Positions 27,506 to 35,167 of a stretch of DNA of 64,000 nucleotides are shown piece by piece (positions within the stretch are counted from its first letter, which is position 1; the number at the start of each line of letters is the position of its first letter). Source of the stretch: Fibrobacter succinogenes (lineage in GTDB: Bacteria > Fibrobacterota > Fibrobacteria > Fibrobacterales > Fibrobacteraceae). Location of the stretch: assembly GCA_902762795.1 (NCBI GenBank), contig CACWPM010000012.1, positions 140,801 to 204,800 of the forward strand. The letters run 5' to 3'. The notes beneath the pieces were generated by a model that was given only the letters and a program-made list of their open reading frames with translations, did no database searches and was not told the DNA's origin. Position numbers and translations under genes: made by a program.

Positions 27506-28477
27506 CTAAAGACGCGCACCGGAACCGCGCACAAGCACCCACAAAATCACAGGAACGCCCACCAGCGAAAGCACCGCATTCAGCGGCACCGAAGCCGGAA
27601 AAAGTCCGCCCAAAAGCGCAAGCGCCACACCGCACAACGCAGCTCCGGGCAAAAGCACGCGATGGTTCGTCGTCTTGAAAAGCAGATAAGCTAAATGTGG
27701 CACGGCAATTCCTATGAACGCCACGGGTCCGCAAAAAGCGGTTGTCGCCCCCGCCAAAAGGCTCGCTCCGAGCAACACACAAATTTTGGAACGCTTCACG
27801 TTTAGCCCTAGCCCATGTGCAAAATCATCGCCCAAAAGCGCCGCATTCAAATACCGCAGCGAAACGCCAATCATCACCAAACCCACAAGCACAGCGACCA
27901 CAAAAATCCAGACATCTCCAAGCGTCACGCGACCAAAGCTCCCCATCCCCCACGCCACATAAACGCGCAGCGATTCCGAAGAGTTCCCCGCAATCAAGAC
28001 GCTCACAATCGAATCGATAAAGTAGCCCGTCAAAAGCCCGACAATCAAAAGCACGCCCGTCTGCGCAAAACGCGTCGCTGCAAACATCACGACAAGCGTC
28101 ACAAGCAAAGCCCCAAGCGCCGCCGAGCCCAGCACGCCAACGCTTCCAAAGCCAATACCCGCCAAAAGCGCAAGCGCCACACCGAGACTTGCGCCACTGC
28201 TAATGCCAAGCACAAACGGCCCCGCAAGTGGATTCCGGAACACCGTCTGTAGCGACAAGCCCGACACCGCAAGCGATGCCCCCGCCAAAATCGCCGCAAT
28301 CATTCGCGGGATTCTCAAGTTCCACAAGATGTTCGACGAAACATCCGCCCCCGGGCTAAACAACGCCTGCACCACCGACGAAAACGGAATGTTCACCGCA
28401 CCAAAGCAAAGCGTCGCCACGCACAGCAACACAATCAAAACCACCAACGCAATAAAACCAATCAACAACCGCCGCAA
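27506..28477 (-). CDS. FecCD/BtuC-type ABC importer permease
   Basis: The product is about 323 aa with about ten membrane segments. Motifs are RIPRMIAAILAGASLAVSGL, FRNPLAGPFVLGISSGASLG and GPVAFIGIAVPHLAYLLFKT, all characteristic of FecCD permeases. It is proposed to start at a TTG at 28477, because CGGAGG lies 6 nt upstream and the resulting N-terminus (RRLLIGFIALVV) is normal. The longer reading from 28543 overlaps the upstream lipoprotein gene by 37 nt. It imports iron-siderophore, haem or cobalamin; which is unknown. Confidence 0.85.
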   Translation of the reverse strand: MRRLLIGFIALVVLIVLLCVATLCFGAVNIPFSSVVQALFSPGADVSSNILWNLRIPRMIAAILAGASLAVSGLSLQTVFRNPLAGPFVLGISSGASLGVALALLAGIGFGSVGVLGSAALGALLVTLVVMFAATRFAQTGVLLIVGLLTGYFIDSIVSVLIAGNSSESLRVYVAWGMGSFGRVTLGDVWIFVVAVLVGLVMIGVSLRYLNAALLGDDFAHGLGLNVKRSKICVLLGASLLAGATTAFCGPVAFIGIAVPHLAYLLFKTTNHRVLLPGAALCGVALALLGGLFPASVPLNAVLSLVGVPVILWVLVRGSGARL

Positions 28478-28506
28478 AACAAGCCTCCGATAAATCTTCT
28501 TTTTCG

Positions 28507-29367
28507 CTATAAATAGTACGATACATTCAAACCAATTTGCCAATAATTCCCAGAAAGTGTATTTGACAAAATATCTCTAAAATTTATCCCAATATTCCAT
28601 TTAGATAAATTGTAGTTCGCTTGAAAATTCTGTATAAAAAGCCACGGATAGAAAAAAGTTGTGTTATACTCACCAAGATCATCAAAGAACAGCCATGGGA
28701 AAAAGATTGAAGGCGCATAAGATACCGTAAAATTTCCCACAAAGAAATTTACAAACGCTCCAAATTCGGCATTTCCATGAATAGAAATTTCATTGGTATT
28801 GCGGATATATCTAGGATCATCAGAATAATCACCTTGCCAGGCCTCCTTGTATGTACTCGGAGCGTCTACAGCAATACCTTCATAATCCACAGATTCCATG
28901 CTTACACTAAATAAAGCAAAAGCGCCAATTTCAGAAATAGAAGTATTTATCGCACCAAAGAAATGAAAATAAGGGAACGGATATAAACCAAGCCCTAGCC
29001 CCCATTCGTTATCACTCTCTGTTCCATGAATTTCGCGATATTCAAAAAGGCCCTCTAAATAAGGCAAATTGTATGTAATTTGACCATCAGTTTCAGGTAG
29101 AGTTATTTTATCATACGCTCCAGCGTTTTGAGAATCACCATGAACACGCCCTGAAAGATTTTTTCGAGGACCATAACCAAGTCCAACCATCAAAGCTCTT
29201 AACGAATCGCCCTTTCCAACATGACGCATAGCTCCATTGATACTTGGCGGCGGGTCTATATTGTAATCCCCTTTTGTAAGCGATATTCCCGGAGTTCCGA
29301 AACACCCCGCCAACAAAAGCGGTAAGAAAATAATGCAAATTGCAAATCTGAAAAAATGATTATCCAT
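28507..29367 (-). CDS. Outer-envelope lipoprotein, unknown function
   Basis: The product is about 286 aa. It starts MDNHFFRFAICIIFLPLLLA and the lipidated Cys follows (LLLAGCFGTP). The mature protein is rich in aromatic alternation (YLEGLFEYREIHG, GLYPFPYFHFFGAINTS, NFTVSYAPSIFFPWLFFDD) and ends in a strand-like KWNIGINFRDILS...YWQIGLNVSYYL, with a terminal aromatic Leu/Tyr pattern. This is consistent with a small outer-membrane beta-barrel or a barrel-like lipoprotein. It is the first gene of the ABC/TraB cluster; with no substrate-binding protein present it may be part of the same uptake route. That is inference. Confidence 0.55.
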   Translation of the reverse strand: MDNHFFRFAICIIFLPLLLAGCFGTPGISLTKGDYNIDPPPSINGAMRHVGKGDSLRALMVGLGYGPRKNLSGRVHGDSQNAGAYDKITLPETDGQITYNLPYLEGLFEYREIHGTESDNEWGLGLGLYPFPYFHFFGAINTSISEIGAFALFSVSMESVDYEGIAVDAPSTYKEAWQGDYSDDPRYIRNTNEISIHGNAEFGAFVNFFVGNFTVSYAPSIFFPWLFFDDLGEYNTTFFYPWLFIQNFQANYNLSKWNIGINFRDILSNTLSGNYWQIGLNVSYYL

Positions 29368-29425
29368 CAGTTGTTTTAAATTATTATCGAAATAAATATA
29401 AGTAAATCTTTCTATCTTTCTCACC

Positions 29426-30553
29426 ATGCTCGACTATTCTCAAGTTCCAAGTCCCTGTTTCGTACTTGACGAAACGCGTCTCCGCCGCAATATGGAAATC
29501 CTCGACGATATCCAGAAAAAGACCGGCGTGAAAATCATCTGCGCCCTCAAGGGTTACAGCTTCTGGCGTTCTTTCCCGCTCATCGGCGAATACCTCGCCG
29601 GCGCCACCGCCTCTAGCTTCAACGAAGCCCGCCTCGCGCGCGAAGAGATGAACAAGGAAGTCCACGTCTTTGCACCCGTCTATGAAGATGACGAAATCGA
29701 CGCGATCCTAGACGCAGCAGACCACATCACGTTCAACAGCTTTTCGCAATGGCAACGTTTCAAGGACAAGACGCTTGCCCACGGCGTCAGTGCCGGCATC
29801 CGCGTGAACCCGGAATTTTCGACAGTCGAAACAGACATTTACAATCCCTGCGGCAAATATTCCCGTCTCGGCGTAACCGAAATCGAGTTCAAGCCCGAAC
29901 TTCTCGACGGCATTGACGGACTCCACTTCCATGCTCTTTGCGAACAAGATGCAGACGCCCTCGAAGGCGTTCTCGCCGCATTCGAGCGTCATTTCGGCAA
30001 GTTTCTCCCGCAAATGAAGTGGGTGAACTTCGGCGGCGGTCACCACATCACCCGCAAGGACTACCACCGCGATGAACTCGTGCGCATCCTCAAGGATTTC
30101 TCCGCACGTTACCCGCACTTGCAGGTCATCATGGAACCGGGCGAAGCCATCGGCTGGCAGACCGGCGAGCTCGTTGCAAGCGTTGGCGACATCGTCCACA
30201 ACGAAATGGACATCGCGATCCTCAACGTTTCCATCAGCGCCCACATGCCGGACTGCCTCGAAATGCCGTACCGCCCGAATATCACCGGAGCCGCCCTTCC
30301 ACGCGAAAAAGCGCACACGTACAAGCTCACAGGCAACTCCTGCCTCGCGGGCGACCAGCTCGGCGACTATTCTTTCGATAGACCGCTCCAAGTCGGCGAC
30401 CGCATCATCTTCGAAGACATGATCCACTACACCATGGTCAAGACCACGTTCTTCAACGGCGTACGCCACCCGAGCATCGGCAAGTTCGACGAAAACGGCA
30501 AGTTCCACCTGCTGCACAAATTCACGTACGAGCAGTTTAAGGAGAAGCTGTAG
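29426..30553 (+). CDS. nspC: Carboxynorspermidine decarboxylase
   Basis: The product is 375 aa, a fold-type III PLP enzyme. VPSPCFVLDETRLRRNMEIL starts it; ICALKGYSFW holds the PLP lysine; GLHFHALCEQDADAL, NFGGGHHITRKDYH and MEPGEAIGWQTGELVASV follow; and the C-terminal NSCLAGDQLGDY motif holds the substrate-site Cys of NspC. It decarboxylates carboxynorspermidine or carboxyspermidine in the alternative spermidine pathway. The partner dehydrogenase gene is not in the window. It is divergent from the envelope lipoprotein gene (58-nt gap). Confidence 0.94.
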   Translation: MLDYSQVPSPCFVLDETRLRRNMEILDDIQKKTGVKIICALKGYSFWRSFPLIGEYLAGATASSFNEARLAREEMNKEVHVFAPVYEDDEIDAILDAADHITFNSFSQWQRFKDKTLAHGVSAGIRVNPEFSTVETDIYNPCGKYSRLGVTEIEFKPELLDGIDGLHFHALCEQDADALEGVLAAFERHFGKFLPQMKWVNFGGGHHITRKDYHRDELVRILKDFSARYPHLQVIMEPGEAIGWQTGELVASVGDIVHNEMDIAILNVSISAHMPDCLEMPYRPNITGAALPREKAHTYKLTGNSCLAGDQLGDYSFDRPLQVGDRIIFEDMIHYTMVKTTFFNGVRHPSIGKFDENGKFHLLHKFTYEQFKEKL

Positions 30554-30707
30554 AGCACGGACCTTCGGTCCTCTGAGGTCACTTCGTTTTCAGGTATAGG
30601 CTCGGCTCTACGAGCCTTTGGGCAAAATGCAAAAAACACATTAAGCCTCATACCTCAAAGCGAGCCTTCAGGCGAGCGACCCCATACCCCATACCCGAAT
30701 TTTTATC
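30554..30707. repeat. nspC-tsaE intergenic element
   Basis: It contains AGGTATAGGCTCGGCTCTACGAGCC (with a GGCTC-TAC-GAGCC stem), and then AAGCCTCATACCTCA and ATACCCCATACCCG words. Left and right parts are partly complementary, so it looks like another member of the composite family. No ORF was seen. Confidence 0.45.
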
Positions 30708-31124
30708 ATGCGTTTCACATCCGAACAAGACACGTACAACTGGGCATTGCAATTCGCCAAAGAACTGAAAGTCGGCGACAAGGTCGCCCTCTACGGGAAC
30801 CTCGGTGCAGGCAAGACCGTCATTAGCCGCGGCATCTGCAAAGGGCTCGGCTTCGAAGGCACAGTCTGCTCCCCGACCTACACCATCCTCCACGAATACC
30901 CGAACAACCCGCCCATATTCCACTTCGACCTGTACCGTCTCGAAGGCGGCGCCGATCTTTATGAAGTCGGCATGGACCCGGACTATCTCGAAAGCGGCAT
31001 CAGCCTCATCGAATGGCCCGAACGCCTAGAAGGAAACGACGCAGGCATCACCCACGTCGTTAAAATCCAAATCGTTTCCGAGACCGAACGCGAAATTACA
31101 GTTGAAAAGGTTTCTAGGGATTAG
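30708..31124 (+). CDS. tsaE: tRNA threonylcarbamoyladenosine biosynthesis ATPase
   Basis: The product is 138 aa. It has the P-loop YGNLGAGKTVISRGICKGLG, PTYTILHEYPN, FHFDLYRLEG and SLIEWPERL, all TsaE landmarks. It is the ATPase of the complex that makes t6A37 on ANN-decoding tRNAs. None of tsaB, tsaC or tsaD is adjacent. No strong ribosome-binding site is seen before the ATG. Confidence 0.94.
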   Translation: MRFTSEQDTYNWALQFAKELKVGDKVALYGNLGAGKTVISRGICKGLGFEGTVCSPTYTILHEYPNNPPIFHFDLYRLEGGADLYEVGMDPDYLESGISLIEWPERLEGNDAGITHVVKIQIVSETEREITVEKVSRD

Positions 31125-31199
31125 GATTTATAATCGCGGCTTCGCCGCCAAATTTAATACCTAATTTCCCTAACCCCTATAACCTACAACCTATTACCT
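31121..31199. repeat. Composite element with GCGGCTTCGCCGC core
   Basis: Left word ATTAGGATTTATAATC, then core GCGGC-TTC-GCCGC (31136-31148), then a CCTAATTTCCCTAACCCCTA-type array running to the stop of the next minus-strand gene. Its core with flanks (ATAATC ... CAAATTTA) is the reverse complement of the element at 60921-61016. Confidence 0.75.
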
Positions 31200-31890
31200 A
31201 TTGCGCCTTCTTGCGTTTGCCCTTGCGAGCAAGTTTCTTGTTAGCCTTTGCAATGGAATCCGCGACTGCTTTTGCACGAAGTTCCGCAGCAACCTGAGCC
31301 AGCGAATCAGCAACAGCCTTAGCCTTCGCAATCGAATCGGCTCGGGCAGCGGCAGCAGCAACACAGGCCTTCACCGCATCACTGTTCAAAATTCCATTCC
31401 AGTCCTTGCGATCCCCCTGACTCAAGAGCATCGGGCCCTTGTATTCAGTCACAACTTTGTATGCAGCAACCGTATCACGAACAGCCATCGCACCCATCGC
31501 ATCCGCATACAGATCTTTCTGGTGGTTGCGCAGGTCTTCAATCGCACCTAGGCGGTTCTGGCGAAGGATTTCCAAGGAATCGCTCACAAAGCCCAAATCC
31601 CATGTTTCATTATAGCAGGCTTCTGCATCCACATATTTTGCCGCATGGGCCTCGGCAGCGACATACAAAGCATCGCAATTTGCAAACATGGTGGCACTTT
31701 TCTGCTTGGCATACTGGTAGTAATAATAGCCGCCAGCAATTAAAGCGGCAAGCACGAGCAAGAATACACCGTCTTGCCAGCCCATAACCGGTGCCTGGGG
31801 AAGTTTCGGTCTCCCATTAACGGTTTCACCGGCTTCCAGTTTTTCCTCAGCCTCGTCAAACGGGCTTTTTCCATTCAAGAAACTAAACAT
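31198..31890 (-). CDS. Single-pass membrane protein with Ala/Lys-rich tail, unknown
   Basis: The product is 230 aa. The N-terminal cytoplasmic part is acidic (about 40 residues), one membrane helix follows (about 43-63, DGVFLLVLAALIAGGYYYY), and the outside part holds a Cys-containing helical domain (SATMFANCDALYVAAEAHA, about 68-150) and then a coiled repeat ADSIAKAKAVADSLAQVAA ending in a Lys/Arg-rich tail (KLARKGKRKKAQ). No family was recognised. It is likely cotranscribed with the sufE-like and FAD-oxidoreductase genes (9-nt spacing). Confidence 0.6.
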   Translation of the reverse strand: MFSFLNGKSPFDEAEEKLEAGETVNGRPKLPQAPVMGWQDGVFLLVLAALIAGGYYYYQYAKQKSATMFANCDALYVAAEAHAAKYVDAEACYNETWDLGFVSDSLEILRQNRLGAIEDLRNHQKDLYADAMGAMAVRDTVAAYKVVTEYKGPMLLSQGDRKDWNGILNSDAVKACVAAAAARADSIAKAKAVADSLAQVAAELRAKAVADSIAKANKKLARKGKRKKAQ

Positions 31891-31899
31891 AGCGTCATC

Positions 31900-32346
31900 C
31901 TATTTTTTTGAAATTGCGTCAAAGACGCGTGCATATAAATAAATCTGTTTCAAAAGGCTCGCAAAACCGTTCGAACGCGTCGGCGAAAGCCCCACGTTCA
32001 ACCCAATCTGCTGGAAAAACGTCGGATCCACCGAAAGGATATCGGTTGGCGACATGTCGTTGAAAATCTGCAAGGCAAGCGCACCCAAGCCACGGCTAAT
32101 CAACGGATTCGTCGTTCCGCCTTCCACGTCCATCTCAAAATGGATTTTTGAGCCATCAAATTTCGGTACAAGATACATTGTCGAGGCGCAACCCTGGATA
32201 ATGAACTTTTCCGCCTTGAGAGAAGCATCCATGCCTTTGTGTTCACGAGCCAAATCCAAGAGGAATTTCCACTTGTCGTCCGGATCCGTAAACGAAGCAA
32301 ACTTAGCTCTAATCTTTTCTTGACGATTAACAATACTTTCTGACAT
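31900..32346 (-). CDS. SufE family sulfur-acceptor protein
   Basis: The product is 148 aa. Family segments are DKWKFLLDLAREHK, IQGCASTMYLVPKFDG with the sulfur-accepting Cys, GGTTNPLISRGLGALAL and SPTRSNGFASLLKQIYL. It enhances the cysteine desulfurase SufS during Fe-S cluster assembly. No sufBCDS gene is in the window. It lies between an FAD oxidoreductase gene (6 nt upstream) and a membrane protein gene on the same strand. Confidence 0.9.
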   Translation of the reverse strand: MSESIVNRQEKIRAKFASFTDPDDKWKFLLDLAREHKGMDASLKAEKFIIQGCASTMYLVPKFDGSKIHFEMDVEGGTTNPLISRGLGALALQIFNDMSPTDILSVDPTFFQQIGLNVGLSPTRSNGFASLLKQIYLYARVFDAISKK

Positions 32347-32352
32347 ACTCTA

Positions 32353-33549
32353 TCAATGCAAAAAAGAACGCATTTTCCAAATCACTGACGGGCAGGACCA
32401 AAGCACAGCAAAGAAAATACGCAATAACGTCTGCTTTTCACGCGGGAGTCTCGACAGGCGCTTTGCCGCCTTGTCAAACTGTTCATCCTTGATTTTGGCA
32501 AGCCCAGGCTTCGCCTTCGCAATCTGCAAATGGGACTTCCCTAGCGCAGCCATCCAGCGGTCAAGGACAGAAGCTTCGATACGTGCGCGGGCGCTATCAT
32601 CCGCAGCATCCAACCATTCGTGGACCGCTTCTGCAGTAATCTTTCCGCTTAAGAGAGCTTCGACAATGCCCGAACGGCTCATGGGATTTACGCAACTCGC
32701 CGCATCCCCCGCCTTAAAAAGCCCACATTTGGCAAGAGGCTTTTTCGACTGTCCACAAGCAATCATGCCACCGTAAATAGCTTTCACACTCGCTCCCGGA
32801 TAATGGGTCGCAATAAAGTGCTTGAGTTTTTCACGCAAAGGCATTCCTGGTTTAGCATCCTTCGATAACACAAACCCGACATTCACTTCCTTGCCGTCAC
32901 GCGGGAAAATCCAACCGTATCCCCCTTCAAATTCACTGCCATAAAGCAATTCAATATGGTCTCGATCGTGCGGAATCCCTTCGGCAATTGCGAAAATGCC
33001 CGGTTCCAAATCCGTATCGCCCGTTTCAAGGCCTTCAATGCACGAAATCCCACGCGTGAGCCGGCAACCGGGACCACTAGCATCAATAAACGCCCTGGTC
33101 GTAAGCGAAAACATTTCGCCATCCACCTGGACTTTCAAATTCCATCCATCCCCGTCACGAGAAATACATTTTACAAGCGCATCAAAACGGCATTCCACAC
33201 CGGCCTCTACGCAAGCATCAGCAATCGCATGATGGAACTTCGAACGGTCGAGCAAACGACCGCAATCTTTACTGAAAAATTCAGCCTTGTAACCTTTGGG
33301 CGAAGTAAAGTAAATACCGGAAATACTCCCGCGCACCCAGGATTCGTCAATCGGCCACAAACTGTTCAAACGATGTGTCGATACAGCTTCGGCGCAAAAG
33401 ATAGGCTCTTTCCAAGGTTCCTTTTTATCCAAAATAAGGATTCGTCCACCACAGCCTGTCAGTTTTCCCAGCTGGTATGCTGCCATAAGACCGGCCGGAC
33501 CTGCACCACAAATCACCACATTGTAAGAATTTGAACGAAAACTTGTCAT
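32353..33549 (-). CDS. FAD-dependent oxidoreductase, geranylgeranyl reductase family
   Basis: The product is 398 aa. It has an N-terminal dinucleotide fold (VVICGAGPAGLMAAYQLG), LDKKEPWKEPIFCAEAVS, FIDASGPGC, GYGWIFPRDGKEVNVGFV and the second FAD motif FKAGDAASCVNPMSRSGIVEAL. This is the pattern of the geranylgeranyl reductase-like group (lipid or isoprenoid saturation), but substrate is not determined. The C-terminal 60 residues are basic and helical. Operon: this gene, then sufE-like, then the membrane protein. Confidence 0.85.
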   Translation of the reverse strand: MTSFRSNSYNVVICGAGPAGLMAAYQLGKLTGCGGRILILDKKEPWKEPIFCAEAVSTHRLNSLWPIDESWVRGSISGIYFTSPKGYKAEFFSKDCGRLLDRSKFHHAIADACVEAGVECRFDALVKCISRDGDGWNLKVQVDGEMFSLTTRAFIDASGPGCRLTRGISCIEGLETGDTDLEPGIFAIAEGIPHDRDHIELLYGSEFEGGYGWIFPRDGKEVNVGFVLSKDAKPGMPLREKLKHFIATHYPGASVKAIYGGMIACGQSKKPLAKCGLFKAGDAASCVNPMSRSGIVEALLSGKITAEAVHEWLDAADDSARARIEASVLDRWMAALGKSHLQIAKAKPGLAKIKDEQFDKAAKRLSRLPREKQTLLRIFFAVLWSCPSVIWKMRSFLH

Positions 33550-33671
33550 TTCAACGTAAAATTAGTATTTATTTGGTCACTTTTTTTTTTTCGTTGTTAG
33601 TTTTGCAAATTTTTTAGTTATTTTAGGGCTATCCGTTATTTGATTTACTTTTTCATAAAGGGAATTTGATT

Positions 33672-34991
33672 ATGAACATGAAGAACGTCTATAAATTTGG
33701 TCTCTGCCTCCTTAGTGCCCTCGCGCTTAACGTGTCCGCACAGGACTTTAGGGGTAAAGACCTGAATACTTCCTTCCGCGACAAGCGTATCGATAATTAC
33801 CAGTTCCAGAAGGCAAGAGCCGTCAAGGGCGTTACGGACTTCCAGCGCTCTGCAGGCGAATCTCCGAACTTCGAAGAAGCAAACCTTCCCGAAGTCTCCT
33901 TCCGCAATGCCGTGATTAGCAAGGCAAACTTCGAAAATGCAAACCTCAAGGGCGCAACGATTAGCGGCGCAGACATCCGTTCTGCAAACTTCGAAGGTGC
34001 AAACCTTGAAGGAGCAAACCTCTACCGTGCAACCCTTCTCGACAGCAAATTCCCCAAGGCAAACCTCAAGAATGCACGTCTTGACGCCATGAAGGTTTCT
34101 GATGACTGTGACTTCAGCAAAGCAGACCTCACGCAAGCATCTGCAATGGACATGGACCTTACCCGTGCCGACTTCAGCAAGGCTAACCTCACCAACACGA
34201 ACTTCTCCCGTTCCTTGATGGCTAATAGCGACCTCCGCAAGACTGTCATGGAAAAGACGGACTTCACGGCATGCAACCTCATTGCAGCAAACTTTTCCAG
34301 CGTGAAGCTCAACAACGTGAACTTCGCCAAGGCCGGTCTTTCTCAGGCTGACTTCGACGATGCCGTATTTAACAACGTCAACCTTCAGGAAGCTGACCTT
34401 TCCTTGACCACATTCAATGACGTGGATCTTTCCAGGACACAGCTCCAGAAGGCGAAGTTCGCCCAGTCCAAGGTCAAGAACATGAAGTTCAACAACCAGG
34501 ACTTGAACGGCGTTATCTTCGACAAAGGCGACGTTTCCAAGAGTTCCTTCGACAAGACCAAACTCAACAAGGCATCCTTCTTCGATGCAAACGTCAGCAA
34601 GAACGTGTTCAACTATGCTGAACTCATGAAGGCAGTCTTCGATGGTGCCTATGTTTTCAAGGACATCTTCGACAACGCCGACCTCACCAAGGCCAACTTC
34701 GCCAACTCGACCATCGAACGCTCCGCATTCAACAATGCCCAGCTTTCCGGTGCAAACTTCTCTGGTGCTAAGCTCATTAAGGTTTCCTTCCTCAATGCCA
34801 AGATGGAAGGGGTCAAGATTGACGCAGATACCAAGATGGACGACGTGGACTTCTCCGGTGCAGACTTGACTGGAGCAAAGATCGAAAAGTTCACCGCCAA
34901 GCGCGTGACTTACAACGAAAGAACCAAGTTCCCGGCCGGCTTTGATCCGCGCGCCTATGGCTTCAGAAAGCCGGGCGAAAAAGGCAAATAA
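33672..34991 (+). CDS. Secreted pentapeptide-repeat protein
   Basis: The product is about 439 aa. It starts with a signal peptide (MKNVYKFGLCLLSALALNVSA), and the mature part carries dozens of A(D/N)LxxA-type repeats (NFENANLKGATISGADIRSA, TDFTACNLIAANFSSVKLNN, and many more) from about residue 60 to 410. The pattern folds into a right-handed quadrilateral beta-helix. The last 30 residues (FDPRAYGFRKPGEKGK) break the repeat. Pentapeptide proteins are mostly cytoplasmic or membrane-bound, so export is unusual. Its antisense strand is also open over almost its full length because of the codon periodicity; that is a by-product. Confidence 0.88.
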   Translation: MNMKNVYKFGLCLLSALALNVSAQDFRGKDLNTSFRDKRIDNYQFQKARAVKGVTDFQRSAGESPNFEEANLPEVSFRNAVISKANFENANLKGATISGADIRSANFEGANLEGANLYRATLLDSKFPKANLKNARLDAMKVSDDCDFSKADLTQASAMDMDLTRADFSKANLTNTNFSRSLMANSDLRKTVMEKTDFTACNLIAANFSSVKLNNVNFAKAGLSQADFDDAVFNNVNLQEADLSLTTFNDVDLSRTQLQKAKFAQSKVKNMKFNNQDLNGVIFDKGDVSKSSFDKTKLNKASFFDANVSKNVFNYAELMKAVFDGAYVFKDIFDNADLTKANFANSTIERSAFNNAQLSGANFSGAKLIKVSFLNAKMEGVKIDADTKMDDVDFSGADLTGAKIEKFTAKRVTYNERTKFPAGFDPRAYGFRKPGEKGK

Positions 34992-35014
34992 GCCCAATTG
35001 AATAACGGAAATTA

Positions 35015-35042
35015 GGGACGCTCCACCGAGCGTCCTTTTTTC
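35015..35042 (+). terminator. Rho-independent terminator of the pentapeptide gene
   Basis: GGACGCTC-CACC-GAGCGTCC, a perfect 8-bp stem, is followed by TTTTTTT. Confidence 0.88.
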
Positions 35043-35045
35043 ATT

Positions 35046-35167
35046 TTAGGTAGTAGATAATAGGTTGTTAGGTCTTAGGAACAATTTCATGCGCTTGGCA
35101 CATCCATAAAAGTGAGGCGGAGCCGCGATTATTTGGCCTAACCCTATAACCACCAAACCCCTAACAA
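35046..35167. repeat. Composite element between pentapeptide gene and radA
   Basis: Left array TAGGTAGTAGATAATAGG and TTGTTAGGTCTTAGG; a GGCGGAGCCGCGATTATTTGG core (related to GCGGCTTCGCCGCGATTAT); right array CCTAACCCTATAACCACC and CCCCTAACAAC, reaching the radA stop. Left and right arrays are complementary in style. Confidence 0.65.

Noticed and set aside
33645..34997. A 450-aa open frame on the minus strand
   Set aside because: It is antisense to the pentapeptide-repeat gene. The repeated codon pattern keeps the opposite strand open; it has no start signal or family resemblance.
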